From assembly GCA_032881465.1 (NCBI GenBank), contig CP126168.1:3225501-3289500 (forward strand): a DNA stretch of 64,000 bases, read 5' to 3'. Positions 46,016 through 55,099 of the stretch are shown one piece after another. The notes beneath the pieces were generated by a model. The model ran no database searches. It was not told the DNA's origin and saw nothing but the letters and a program-made list of their open reading frames with translations. A program made the position numbers and the translations under genes. The stretch is from Parvibaculaceae bacterium PLY_AMNH_Bact1. Its GTDB lineage: Bacteria; Pseudomonadota; Alphaproteobacteria; Parvibaculales; Parvibaculaceae. Positions within the stretch are counted from its first letter, which is position 1, and each line of letters starts with the position of its first letter.

Positions 46016-46066
46016 CCACGTGAAAAATTCTTTGAATTTTTCACGTGGGGCGTGATATTTTCACGC
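46016..46066. promoter_or_regulatory. Strong palindromic operator array before the XRE-cupin gene
   Basis: Two perfect 15-nt arms, CCACGTGAAAAATTC (46016-46030) and its complement (46034-46048), flank a 3-nt centre. A second palindrome, GCGTGA-TATTT-TCACGC (46050-46066), directly touches ATG 46067. Both carry the half-site CGTGAAAA/TTTTCACG or a close variant, suggesting an autoregulator binding cooperatively. Confidence 0.65.
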
Positions 46067-46657
46067 ATGACAGAAACCAAGGAAATCGAGCGGGAAACCA
46101 GACAGATTGCAGAGGCAATCGGGAAAGACGTCCGCGCCCTGCGACGCACCAGAGGCCTCACGCTGCAAGCCCTGGCCGACAAGATCAATCGATCGGTGGG
46201 ATATGTAAGCCAGGTCGAACGTGGCCTCTCCAACTTGGGTGTTGATGACCTCCGCAAACTGGGCGCGGCACTGAACGTGCCGATTGGTTTTTTTCTTGAG
46301 CATCACAATGCACACCCCTCCGACCGGGGGATCGTTGTTCGCGCCGACGCACGGCGCAAAGTCGGGACACGAGAAGAAGGCTTTACCGAAGAGCTACTAT
46401 CCCCCGATATGACAGGCACCTTCGAGATGCTGCGCACAGAGATCGCTCCCGGCGCTTCCAGCAAGCACCTCATCCATCGCCCCACCGAGGAAGCCGCTTA
46501 TCTGGTAAGCGGCACATTGGAAATATGGATCGAGGACCGCCACTACGAATTGACGCCTGGCGATGCATTTCGGTTCCACGACCAAAATGTCCGCTGGCAC
46601 AATCCATCAAATGAACCAGCAATCCTCGTGTGGGTTGTTGCACCACCTGTCTATTGA
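46067..46657 (+). CDS. XRE family regulator with C-terminal cupin domain
   Basis: A protein of 196 aa. The helix-turn-helix covers about residues 15-70 (LRRTRGLTLQALADKINRS, then YVSQVERGLSNLGVDDL). The C-terminal cupin (about 105-190) has HLIHRPTEEAAYLVSGTLE and GDAFRFHDQNVRWHNPSN. Members sense small metabolites such as polyamines, amino acids or methylated amines. ATG 46067 has no ribosome site and immediately follows a palindrome, so the mRNA may be leaderless; a GTG at 46052 is the alternative. It heads the operon with the DMGDH-like, TauD and GATase genes, probably as their regulator. Confidence 0.9.
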   Translation: MTETKEIERETRQIAEAIGKDVRALRRTRGLTLQALADKINRSVGYVSQVERGLSNLGVDDLRKLGAALNVPIGFFLEHHNAHPSDRGIVVRADARRKVGTREEGFTEELLSPDMTGTFEMLRTEIAPGASSKHLIHRPTEEAAYLVSGTLEIWIEDRHYELTPGDAFRFHDQNVRWHNPSNEPAILVWVVAPPVY

Positions 46658-46671
46658 GCAGGACAGACTGC

Positions 46672-49146
46672 ATGACAACCCAACTCCCTGAAGAAGCATC
46701 GATCATCATCATTGGAGGTGGCGTCATTGGCTGCTCTCTCGCCTATCACCTGGGTGAACTTGGCCAAAAAGATGTCGTGCTTCTAGAGCGCAAACAGCTG
46801 ACCTGCGGCACAACCTGGCACGCAGCGGGCCTGGTCGCCCAGTTACGCGCCACCCGCAACCTAACGCAACTGGCAAAGCACTCTGCGGACCTCTACGCGA
46901 ACCTTGAGGCCAAAACGGAGCTCGCCACTGGCTATCGACAAACCGGGTCAATCTCCCTCGCCCTAACAAAGGAGCGGCTTGAAGAGTTAAAGCGCAATGC
47001 TGCGATGGCCTCAATCTTTGGAGTAGAGGCAGAAATGCTTTCTACTTCTGAGTGTTTGGATCTCTATCCACACCTCAATCTGAAGGACGTTGAAGGGGGC
47101 GTCCATGTTCCAGGAGACGGACAAGCAGATCCTGTCAATGTCACCATGGCACTCGCCAAAGGGGCCCGCATGGCCGACGTCCGCATTCTTGAGCAGGTGA
47201 AGGTAACCGGGGTCACACAGGCCAAAGGCTGTGTCACAGGCGTCAATACAGAGTTCGGCCCTATCAAAGCACCCATCGTCGTCAACTGCGCCGGCATGTG
47301 GGCTCGTGAGGTCGGGCAGATGGCGGGTGCCAATGTGCCCCTTCATGCCGCCGAACACTTTTACGTGGTGACAGAACCGCTTGCTAAGCTCGTCCCGAAC
47401 CTGCCCACACTGCGCGTGCCCGATGAAGAAGCCTACTTCAAGGAAGATGCAGGCAAGCTGCTCATCGGGGCCTTTGAGAAAAAAGCAAAACCCTGGGGCA
47501 TGGACGGCATCCCCGAGAGTTTCTGTTTTGATGAGTTACCTGAAGATCTGGATCATTTCACACCGATCTTGGAGAAAGCCATTGCCCGGCTGCCGATGCT
47601 GGAACAGGCAGGCATCGCGACCTTCTTCAACGGACCCGAAAGTTTCACGCCAGACGATCGCTACCTTCTCGGCGAAACACCAGAGCTCAAAAACTTTTAT
47701 GTCGCTGCCGGGTTCAACTCCATCGGTATTCAGTCTGCCGGCGGTGCCGGTAAAGCTCTGGCAGAATGGATTATTGAAGGTCACCCTCCCTTTGATCTTT
47801 GGGACGTTGATATCCGGCGCATGGCGCCTTTTCAGAACAACAAGACCTATCTGTTCGATCGAACCAAAGAGTCCCTCGGTCTACTCTATCAGGACCATTT
47901 TCCGTACCGCCAATATGAAACGGGACGCGGCGTCCGCAGGTCGCCTTTGCACTCGAGGCTGGAACAACTGGGTGCCTGCTTCGGTGAAGTGGCCGGATGG
48001 GAACGCCCAAACTGGTATTTGACCCGCGAGCAGCGCGAAGCAGGTGTCGAACCAGCCTATGCCTATTCTTGGGGCCGGCAGAACTGGTTTGAGAATGCAG
48101 CTGCTGAGCACCACGCGGTCCGAAACAACCTCGCCTTTTTCGACCTTTCCTCTTTCGCAAAGTTCCGTGTTGAAGGGCGCGATGCGAAGGACGTTCTCCA
48201 GTATATCTGCGCTAACGAGATTGATGTTGAACCGGGACGCATCGTTTACACGCAATGGCTGAACGAGCGCGGCGGCATAGAAGCCGACCTCACCATAACC
48301 CGCCTCTCCGAAACCAGTTTTCTGGTCGTCACTGCGCCAGGTGTTCACCAGCGGGATTGGAATTGGCTGACCCGGCACATTCCTAAGAAGGCCCATTGCA
48401 TTGCAACAGACGTCACCTCAGGCGAAGCGGTAATTGCACTAATGGGCCCCAAAGCACGCAGTTTCCTACAAACACTCACCTCAGACAATTTGTCCAACGA
48501 TGCCTTTCCTTTTGGTACAGCAAAAACGATTGAACTCGGCATGGGGACCGTGCGCGCCCATCGTATTACCTATGTAGGTGAATTGGGCTATGAACTTTAT
48601 GTTTCTACAGATATGGCACTGCACATATTCGATACCCTCTGGGAGGCAGGACACGACTGGGACCTCACACCCGCAGGCATGCATGTACTCGATGCGTGTC
48701 GTATTGAAAAAGGCTATCGCCACTTCGGCCACGACATTTCAGATGAAGACCATGTTGTCGATGCAGGCCTCGGCTTTGCCGTCAAAACCGACAAGCTCGA
48801 AACGCCCTATGGACATTTCATCGGACGCGACGCCGTTCTGCGTGTGAAGGAAGAGGGACCAAAAAGTCGGCTATTACATTTCCAACTGAACGATCCCGAA
48901 CCGCTCCTCTTTCACAACGAACCCATCTACTGCGATGGAGAGCAGGTAGGCTATCTGACGTCGGGGAATTATGGTCATGCGCTGGGTGCCTCTGTAGGTA
49001 TGGGCTACGTCCCCCGCACACCCGGTGAAAAGCTCAGCGCCCTGGAAGCAAAACCCTATGAAATCAATGTCGCTGGGACCCGGATTCCCGCGACGGCATC
49101 CGTGAAACCATTATATGATCCAACATCAGCTCGCGTCCGAGGGTGA
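46672..49146 (+). CDS. Dimethylglycine/sarcosine dehydrogenase-like FAD oxidoreductase with GcvT domain
   Basis: A flavoenzyme of 824 aa. The FAD fingerprint is IIIGGGVIGCSLAYHLGE near residue 12. His50 in CGTTWHAAG matches the covalent FAD-linking His of dimethylglycine dehydrogenase. The DAO-type domain runs to about 390, followed by FAO-like and GcvT aminomethyltransferase domains (about 430-820) for tetrahydrofolate capture of formaldehyde. It would demethylate an N-methylated amine such as dimethylglycine. It starts 14 bp after the regulator gene at ATG 46672, with AGGAC upstream. The substrate could differ from dimethylglycine. Confidence 0.9.
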   Translation: MTTQLPEEASIIIIGGGVIGCSLAYHLGELGQKDVVLLERKQLTCGTTWHAAGLVAQLRATRNLTQLAKHSADLYANLEAKTELATGYRQTGSISLALTKERLEELKRNAAMASIFGVEAEMLSTSECLDLYPHLNLKDVEGGVHVPGDGQADPVNVTMALAKGARMADVRILEQVKVTGVTQAKGCVTGVNTEFGPIKAPIVVNCAGMWAREVGQMAGANVPLHAAEHFYVVTEPLAKLVPNLPTLRVPDEEAYFKEDAGKLLIGAFEKKAKPWGMDGIPESFCFDELPEDLDHFTPILEKAIARLPMLEQAGIATFFNGPESFTPDDRYLLGETPELKNFYVAAGFNSIGIQSAGGAGKALAEWIIEGHPPFDLWDVDIRRMAPFQNNKTYLFDRTKESLGLLYQDHFPYRQYETGRGVRRSPLHSRLEQLGACFGEVAGWERPNWYLTREQREAGVEPAYAYSWGRQNWFENAAAEHHAVRNNLAFFDLSSFAKFRVEGRDAKDVLQYICANEIDVEPGRIVYTQWLNERGGIEADLTITRLSETSFLVVTAPGVHQRDWNWLTRHIPKKAHCIATDVTSGEAVIALMGPKARSFLQTLTSDNLSNDAFPFGTAKTIELGMGTVRAHRITYVGELGYELYVSTDMALHIFDTLWEAGHDWDLTPAGMHVLDACRIEKGYRHFGHDISDEDHVVDAGLGFAVKTDKLETPYGHFIGRDAVLRVKEEGPKSRLLHFQLNDPEPLLFHNEPIYCDGEQVGYLTSGNYGHALGASVGMGYVPRTPGEKLSALEAKPYEINVAGTRIPATASVKPLYDPTSARVRG

Positions 49147-49171
49147 GCGATTGGTGGTAAGGAGACGAGAT

Positions 49172-50020
49172 ATGACAGCAGCAAACTTTCAGGTGAAACA
49201 GGTAACTGGATCCCTTGGTGCAGAAATCTCCGGTGTGAAGCTCAGCGATCTGTCGAACGGACAATTCGATAGCATCTGCACAGCTTTTGCCGACCACTCC
49301 GTCCTCGTGTTTCGCAATCAGGACCTAACCCACGATGAACATGTCGCGTTCGCGCGCCGCTTCGGTGATCTTGAAGTCCATCCCATCGTCAACGGCATGG
49401 ACGAACGCCCGGAGATGATCAAAATGCTGAAGCCAGCGGGCGAGTCCGCAAGCTTTGGCGTTGGCTGGCACACCGACAATTCCTTTTTTGCTGAACCCAG
49501 CATGGGGTCCGTTGTGTATAGCCACGTCGTACCTCCTCACGGAGGAGACACACTTTTTGCCAATCAGTACCTGGCATATGAACGTCTTTCCGACGGGATG
49601 AAACGAATGCTGGATGGCATGGGCGCAGTCCATTCCGCCAAATATGCTTACACGTCAGATACGGCGGAAGAAAAATACGAAGGTAAAACTGCCATCACCT
49701 ACAAGCGATCTGACTCGGTCTATGACGAAGTCGTACACCCTGTGGTGCGCGTACACCCGAACACGGGACGCAAAGCGCTCTATGTGAATCCCATGTTCAC
49801 AATCCGCTTTGAAGACATGAGCGAAGAAGAAAGCAAACCCCTGCTCGACTATCTCTTTGCTCATTGCACAAAGCCGGAATTCTGCTGCCGCGTACCTTGG
49901 GATCCAAAGATGGTTGCCATGTGGGACAATCGCTGCGTGCAGCATTATGCGGTCGACGACTATGTTGAATATGAACGCCTTCTCTACCGTGTCACCGTAA
50001 ATGGTGAGAAACCGGTTTAG
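49172..50020 (+). CDS. TauD/TfdA family 2-oxoglutarate-dependent dioxygenase
   Basis: A 282-aa Fe(II)/2-oxoglutarate oxygenase. The HxD metal motif is His100 and Asp102 in GWHTDNSFF. The distal His258 is in CVQHYAVDDY, and the 2-oxoglutarate-binding Arg is in ERLLYRVTV near 269-273. AAGGAG precedes ATG 49172, 25 bp after the dehydrogenase stop. Within the operon it may hydroxylate a methylated amine or sulfonated substrate before demethylation, as gamma-butyrobetaine or TauD enzymes do. The true substrate is unknown. Confidence 0.92.
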   Translation: MTAANFQVKQVTGSLGAEISGVKLSDLSNGQFDSICTAFADHSVLVFRNQDLTHDEHVAFARRFGDLEVHPIVNGMDERPEMIKMLKPAGESASFGVGWHTDNSFFAEPSMGSVVYSHVVPPHGGDTLFANQYLAYERLSDGMKRMLDGMGAVHSAKYAYTSDTAEEKYEGKTAITYKRSDSVYDEVVHPVVRVHPNTGRKALYVNPMFTIRFEDMSEEESKPLLDYLFAHCTKPEFCCRVPWDPKMVAMWDNRCVQHYAVDDYVEYERLLYRVTVNGEKPV

Positions 50021-50080
50021 AGTGTTTCCAGGAAAAGTGGCCTTGCGGTTTTCCGTTCGGAAGCACGACAGAAAAGAGTC
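50021..50080. repeat. Intergenic palindromic repeat, copy 2
   Basis: GTGTTTCCAGGAAAAGTGG and then GCGGTTTTCCGTTCGGAAGC form a mosaic of short palindromes. The right half matches 5218-5254. It lies between the TauD and GATase genes and does not look like a terminator. Confidence 0.5.
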
Positions 50081-50083
50081 CCG

Positions 50084-50935
50084 ATGAGCGAAAAGCTTCT
50101 CGTCATTGACGGCTATGACAAAACCGGTCGGGAAAATCTCGGCAAGGCTGGCTGCACACTTGCAGGCACGCTCTATGAGCGGATGATCAGACGGTTCCTG
50201 CCAAACGCTGAAGTTACTGTCCTCCATCCAGCAGACCCTGATGAGACACTTCCCTCTGGCTCCGCCCTTACAGATTTCGATGCGGCACTCTGGACCGGGT
50301 CCAGTCTCACCATCTATCACCAGACACCCGATGTGACCCGGCAGGTAGAGCTCGCGCGCGCACTCTACGCCGCTGGAACGCCAAGCTTCGGCAGCTGTTG
50401 GGCACTACAGATCGCAGTGCTGGCAGCCGGTGGCACGTGCCGCCTCAACCCCAAAGGTCGCGAGTTTGGCATCGCGCGCAAAATAGCCCTGACCGACGAT
50501 GGCCGAGCTCACCCACTTTATTCAGACAAAACACCCGTCTTTGATGGTTTCACCAGCCACTTTGATGATGTGGAAAGTCTGCCCTCCGGCAGCATCCATC
50601 TGGCAGGCAACAACATCACGCCGATCCAGTCCGCCATCGTCACCCACGAAGGCACCCCCTTTTGGGCCGTACAGTATCACCCGGAATATGATCTTTCAGA
50701 ACTGGCAGCGCTCACCCGCTTTCGCATGGACGGCTTAGTTGAAAGCGGATACTTCGCAGACCACGCAGCCGCCAGGAGCTTTGTCAAAGATCTTGAGGCT
50801 CTCCACAAAGACCCAACCCGCAAAGACATTGCCTGGCAGTTGGGTATTGACCAGGACGTCATGGACGAAAACATTCGAACGCTTGAGGTCAGAAACTGGG
50901 TCGAAAATGTATTGCGCGGTGGCGCGCCAGCCTAG
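50084..50935 (+). CDS. Class I glutamine amidotransferase-like hydrolase
   Basis: A protein of 283 aa with the class I GATase triad: Cys105 in FGSCWALQIA, His199 and Glu201 in AVQYHPEYD. No synthetase domain is attached, so it may act on a free gamma-glutamyl compound as PuuD does, or work with a partner. It is the fourth gene of the XRE-cupin, DMGDH, TauD operon. A gamma-glutamyl-amine route would fit that context, but this is inference. Its stop codon overlaps the stop of the convergent thioesterase by 3 bases. Confidence 0.88.
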   Translation: MSEKLLVIDGYDKTGRENLGKAGCTLAGTLYERMIRRFLPNAEVTVLHPADPDETLPSGSALTDFDAALWTGSSLTIYHQTPDVTRQVELARALYAAGTPSFGSCWALQIAVLAAGGTCRLNPKGREFGIARKIALTDDGRAHPLYSDKTPVFDGFTSHFDDVESLPSGSIHLAGNNITPIQSAIVTHEGTPFWAVQYHPEYDLSELAALTRFRMDGLVESGYFADHAAARSFVKDLEALHKDPTRKDIAWQLGIDQDVMDENIRTLEVRNWVENVLRGGAPA

Positions 50936-51756
50936 TCGTGAATGCGAAGGATAACCGACTGACTGGCACTCGCCATGAGTTCTCCGTTTTCGGCAAACAG
51001 ATGCATCCGCCCATGAGCAAATCCATTGTGGACACCGTGAATGCGAATATCCAGCAAGACCCAGTCTGTCTCCACCACTTGACGAATGCGGATTGTATTG
51101 TCGAGACTGTTTCCACCTGCGTTTCGCCCGATAGCATTCCCAATAGCTGAAGGCACAAAGTCCGCCATCACGGCAAGAGCACTGGAACTCATGGGCAGGT
51201 CTTCACGCATTCGCGCCCACAAGACGACATGGCCATCTTCACTCAGACCACCCTTCTTGCGCTCTTCGCCATAGCGTCCTTTCACAACACGCACATCGAT
51301 ACGGCCATGCAGATCATCGCGGTCCTCTTGCCAATGATCAACGGAGGCACAATCCTCCGGCGGCACGACATCAGGCTTCTCCGCCCATTGAGCAGAATAT
51401 TCGCTGGGTCGTTCGCCAAGCGCTGCGTTTACCGTAAAAATCTCCCGGTCACCCACATGGCCAACCACACGTGCTTGCGTATTGTATTTGCCAGACACCG
51501 GCACGAGTACGTCCAGGTCGACAATCTCGCCAACACGCGCGAATGACAAATATTGCGCAGCCGCCCAAACAGTTGGCCGTCCCGTCGTCTCTTCAATAGC
51601 TCGAATGGATGAAGCAAGGCCGACACCACCGAAAAGAAAGAGCTTCCCTGGAGGACCTACGCTCAGCTTGTCTTCAACAGGCAGGTAATATCGATTGGGG
51701 TTATGAGTTGGTTGAAGGTCAAAGAGGTGATCTTTGGAAGCGGCTATGTCAGGCAT
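50932..51756 (-). CDS. Acyl-CoA thioesterase II (TesB-like, double hotdog)
   Basis: A protein of 274 aa with two hotdog modules. N-terminal: LFLFGGVGLASSIRAIEE and AQYLSFARVGE. C-terminal: GNSLDNTIRIRQ, DWVLLDIRIHGVHNGFAHG and then a typical ASASQSVILR end. The LDNTIRI Asp is at the usual TesB active-site position. It hydrolyses acyl-CoA to free acid and CoA. It is monocistronic on the minus strand. Confidence 0.88.
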   Translation of the reverse strand: MPDIAASKDHLFDLQPTHNPNRYYLPVEDKLSVGPPGKLFLFGGVGLASSIRAIEETTGRPTVWAAAQYLSFARVGEIVDLDVLVPVSGKYNTQARVVGHVGDREIFTVNAALGERPSEYSAQWAEKPDVVPPEDCASVDHWQEDRDDLHGRIDVRVVKGRYGEERKKGGLSEDGHVVLWARMREDLPMSSSALAVMADFVPSAIGNAIGRNAGGNSLDNTIRIRQVVETDWVLLDIRIHGVHNGFAHGRMHLFAENGELMASASQSVILRIHD

Positions 51757-51868
51757 TCAGTCTCACTCAGAACAGGAGGGGGGGCAGGGGAACTGGGCGC
51801 CTACCTAACCATTCCTGAGCGAGATTTCAAATTTCAGAGAAAAACAGACCTTATGCAGGGGCCAAATC

Positions 51869-52801
51869 TCAAGGTTTAGTATGTGAAACCGTCCGAAAAC
51901 CAATGTGATCTGTGCCTAAATCCACTTCCTGGGGATGGCGGGCCGCCGGCCGGTAGCGACGACAATAGTTCGGCGCGCAGAGATAGGAGCCCCCCTTCAT
52001 CAACCCGATGGAAGCATCAGGCGATGCATAAGGATCGGCCGTCCACTCCCAGACATTTCCGATCATGTCATAGAGCCCATAGCCATTTGGCGGATAACAG
52101 GCAACCGGTGCACGGCCCACAAAACCATCAGCCCCTTCGTCGTTGAAGGGAAAGAACCCCTGCCAATTGTTTGCAAGATATTCTCCCCCTGGCTCACGTT
52201 CTTCACCCCAGGCATACTTTGCGCCATCAAGGCCACCGCGCGCCGCATATTCCCACTGAACCTCTGTTGGCAGTGTTCGACCTTTCCATGTCGCGTAAGC
52301 GACTGCGTCTTGGTAGGCGATTTGAACGACGGGAAAGTGTTCGCGTCCCGTAATGGTGCTGCCTGCCCCCTCCGGCTGCCGCCAGTTCGCCGTCTCAGCG
52401 TAAGACCACCTACCTTCAGCATTGGTCTCGGGAACCTGAAACACCGCAGCACCAGGCGGAACCAAACCGTCGATCCCAGCTTCCGCAACCGTCACATATC
52501 CGGTTGCGTCCACAAACGCAGCAAACTCCGCATTGGTGACTTCAGTCGCATCAATCCAGAAGCTCTCAACTTCCTCACGGCGCACCGGTCCTTCTTCGGA
52601 GTAGATGCTACCCGCCCCCATATCGAAGGAACCCCCTTCGATCAAAACCATGCCAGCTGTATCGGGCGCGATCGTCTCAGGGTGTAGGCAACTCACCTGC
52701 CGGTCGACATTTTGGGATGTCGGCCAAACCAGATAGGTGACCACCCCCAGGGCCAGAGCCCCGAGAATTACCGCACTAGTTTTCCCAATAGATGACTTCA
52801 T
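51869..52801 (-). CDS. Formylglycine-generating enzyme (sulfatase-modifying factor)
   Basis: A 310-aa FGE-sulfatase-domain protein with an N-terminal membrane anchor or signal (about residues 8-27). The copper-binding catalytic pair is Cys275 and Cys280 in GGSYLCAPNYC, followed by RRYRPAAR as in true FGEs. MVLIEGGSFDMG and GNVWEWTADPY are also typical. It oxidises the sulfatase motif Cys to formylglycine. ATG 52801 has AGAGGA upstream and lies 26 nt inside the sulfatase gene, so the pair is coupled. It likely works outside the cytoplasm on the adjacent sulfatase. Confidence 0.93.
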   Translation of the reverse strand: MKSSIGKTSAVILGALALGVVTYLVWPTSQNVDRQVSCLHPETIAPDTAGMVLIEGGSFDMGAGSIYSEEGPVRREEVESFWIDATEVTNAEFAAFVDATGYVTVAEAGIDGLVPPGAAVFQVPETNAEGRWSYAETANWRQPEGAGSTITGREHFPVVQIAYQDAVAYATWKGRTLPTEVQWEYAARGGLDGAKYAWGEEREPGGEYLANNWQGFFPFNDEGADGFVGRAPVACYPPNGYGLYDMIGNVWEWTADPYASPDASIGLMKGGSYLCAPNYCRRYRPAARHPQEVDLGTDHIGFRTVSHTKP

Positions 52802-54440
52802 CGTCCTCTTTAAGCGGTTCCGCCAGTGTCTTGTCAACATAGACAGGTGTTGCCACAGAAGACGGCCAGATCGGGTCGGCCTGTTCCGCTTGGTGTGCGT
52901 CAAGAAGGCTTTTTAGCTCAGCAAGCTTGGTAGGTTCAGCCTCCGCGAGGTTTGTCGTTTCACTTCGATCAGCCGCCAGATGGAACAGCCACTCTTTGTC
53001 CTGAAGGCCCGAGACCTGGAGCTTCCAGCCATCTTTGAGAACCGATCGGTACTCGCCGGCAGTCCAGAACAGGGCTTCATGTGGCGCACCCTCTTTATCG
53101 CCCGCAACGAAAGGAACGAAGTCGACACCATCCATCACGCGGTCAGTCGGCATCGCGCCACCTGCAGCGCCTGCAGCAGTGGCGAACAGATCAATGTGGG
53201 AGACGGGCTCATCGAAAACCGTGCCCGCGGGAATGCGCTTAGGCCAGCGCGCCATAAACGGCACATGGGTTCCTCCTTCAAAGAGAGTGATCTTCCACCC
53301 CCGATAGGGCGTGTTGAGATCGTCCAGCCCGACATAACCTGCACCGCCATTATCGCTGGTAAAGATCACGAGCGTATTCTCATCCAACCCATTGTCTTTC
53401 AATGCCTGCATCACCCGACCAACAGACCGGTCGACGGCACGTGTCATCGCCGTGTAAACGCGCAAGCGATGGTCCTCGATATGGGAAAGCGCATCATAGT
53501 CAGATTTCAACGCCTGCAGCGGCGTATGAATTCCCCAATGAGCGAGATAGAGGAAGAACGGTTGATTGCGATTATTCTCAATCACCTTTACTGCTTCGTC
53601 TGTGTAGTAGTCGGTGATGTAACCCCGTGGCTCAAAACGCGAACTGTTATTGAAGGTCGATGCATATTGCATGTTCGGCCAGAGGAATCTGTCAATCGGG
53701 TCAAAGTCCTGATAGGAGTTCACCACATCAGGATGATCTTCCGGCAGATACAAACCACTCGCCATCAACAGGCTGTCGTCAAAACCCTGCTCAATCGCAC
53801 TGCTGCCATTTGACCGCCCAATGTGCCATTTTCCGATATGAGCGGTGTAATAGCCCGCATCCTTCAACATTTCGGCAACGGTGATTTCCGAGGTCGGCAT
53901 ACCAAGATTGTCATAGGGCGGAATCTCAACGTCCCGCTCAAAAATAAAGGTGGGATGCGGCCTTTCAATCCCACTGTTTTCAGACACAAAGTTGACAAGG
54001 GACAACATACCAGGGGGCGTAGGCGTAAACTTGAAACCAAAACGCGTCGCATAGCGCCCCGTCATAATCATCGCCCGCGACGGCGCACACACAGCAGTCC
54101 CCGCGTAGCCGTTTGTGAAGGCGACACCTTCTTGAGCGAGCGCATCAATATGAGGTGTCTGCATGTCCGAGCCGGACGCACCACCGCCATAATAACTGAT
54201 GTCATTGAAACCCATATCATCGGTCACAATGAAGATGATGTTGGGCGGACGCTCGGAGGGAGGCGCCGCCGCAACGTCCGGACCCTTCGTCCAGACAATC
54301 TCCTGGTTGGGACCAACAGGATTGACGAAGTTCAGAAGAACACCCGGTGCGTTGACCGCAATCTCAACCCGGTAGATCCAGCCAACAGCGATCAGAACAA
54401 GTAGCGCGACACCAACACCGCCAAAGATTTTCTTCAACAT
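52776..54440 (-). CDS. Membrane-anchored type I sulfatase
   Basis: An arylsulfatase-family hydrolase of 554 aa. The anchor is at residues 5-24. The formylglycine motif is Cys118-Ala-Pro-Ser-Arg (CAPSRAMIMTGRY). Metal ligands appear as FIVTDDMGFND near 70-80 and FTSDNGGAGY in the middle, and HIGKWHIG holds the Lys and His of the site. It cleaves a sulfate ester outside the cytoplasm. GGGGAGGG precedes the ATG. It is third in an operon after a GST-like protein and a membrane protein, and is followed by its own activating enzyme. Confidence 0.94.
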   Translation of the reverse strand: MLKKIFGGVGVALLVLIAVGWIYRVEIAVNAPGVLLNFVNPVGPNQEIVWTKGPDVAAAPPSERPPNIIFIVTDDMGFNDISYYGGGASGSDMQTPHIDALAQEGVAFTNGYAGTAVCAPSRAMIMTGRYATRFGFKFTPTPPGMLSLVNFVSENSGIERPHPTFIFERDVEIPPYDNLGMPTSEITVAEMLKDAGYYTAHIGKWHIGRSNGSSAIEQGFDDSLLMASGLYLPEDHPDVVNSYQDFDPIDRFLWPNMQYASTFNNSSRFEPRGYITDYYTDEAVKVIENNRNQPFFLYLAHWGIHTPLQALKSDYDALSHIEDHRLRVYTAMTRAVDRSVGRVMQALKDNGLDENTLVIFTSDNGGAGYVGLDDLNTPYRGWKITLFEGGTHVPFMARWPKRIPAGTVFDEPVSHIDLFATAAGAAGGAMPTDRVMDGVDFVPFVAGDKEGAPHEALFWTAGEYRSVLKDGWKLQVSGLQDKEWLFHLAADRSETTNLAEAEPTKLAELKSLLDAHQAEQADPIWPSSVATPVYVDKTLAEPLKEDDEVIYWEN

Positions 54441-54466
54441 TTTTCACCCTCCCCAGGGAGTCATCA

Positions 54467-55087
54467 CTAACGACGCACCACAGCGTTCAACACACCCGCA
54501 ACACTCAACAAGGCGAAAAACAGCAACACTCTTGGATCGGCAAGCGCAAGGCCATCTTCAATCGGATAGGCGATCGTCTTTTCAAGTGACGCTGTCTTGA
54601 AATCATGCCGTCCTGAAAAGGCTGGATTGGTCGTAATCTCCATCATGTCGCGCCTGGAGCGATAGCGCATCGCCGCCCCTCTATTCCAGACACGCGCGTT
54701 CTCAATGCCAACAACCTCAAGCGCATTGGAAACTGATGGTCCAAACATCACCGGATGTGAGGCTCGGCTGAGAAGTGCCGGCCACATGTATTCCATATAC
54801 TTCGCCATCACATCATCTGAACTGTCGCCTGCCTCAACGCCGTCCACCAGGTCAGGCGTGTCTTTCATATGAATGACATTGATCATGATGAAATCATTAC
54901 CGGTGTCAGACTCGAGGAACGCCCGTATGCGAGCCAGTCCTTCTTCCTCACTTCCGCGTTCTTTAAACGCGGACACATACTGCTCGACTTCTTCTTGCGT
55001 TAGCGGACCACCAAAGCTCGTATACCAAAAGAAAAAGACCACATAGAGAAGCGCCGGAACAATCCAAACCATCAATCGCAGCGACAT
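54467..55087 (-). CDS. Membrane protein of unknown function in the sulfatase operon
   Basis: A protein of 206 aa with one helix at about residues 5-24 and another near 185-203. A soluble domain of about 160 residues between them contains INVIHMKDTPDLVDG and ENARVWNRGAAMRYRSRRDM. That second stretch is faintly like the EthD or antibiotic-monooxygenase ferredoxin-like fold, but I do not claim it. It lies 12 bp after the GST-like gene and 26 bp before the sulfatase, so it is operonic. Confidence 0.75.
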   Translation of the reverse strand: MSLRLMVWIVPALLYVVFFFWYTSFGGPLTQEEVEQYVSAFKERGSEEEGLARIRAFLESDTGNDFIMINVIHMKDTPDLVDGVEAGDSSDDVMAKYMEYMWPALLSRASHPVMFGPSVSNALEVVGIENARVWNRGAAMRYRSRRDMMEITTNPAFSGRHDFKTASLEKTIAYPIEDGLALADPRVLLFFALLSVAGVLNAVVRR

Positions 55088-55099
55088 AACGATGTTCCT

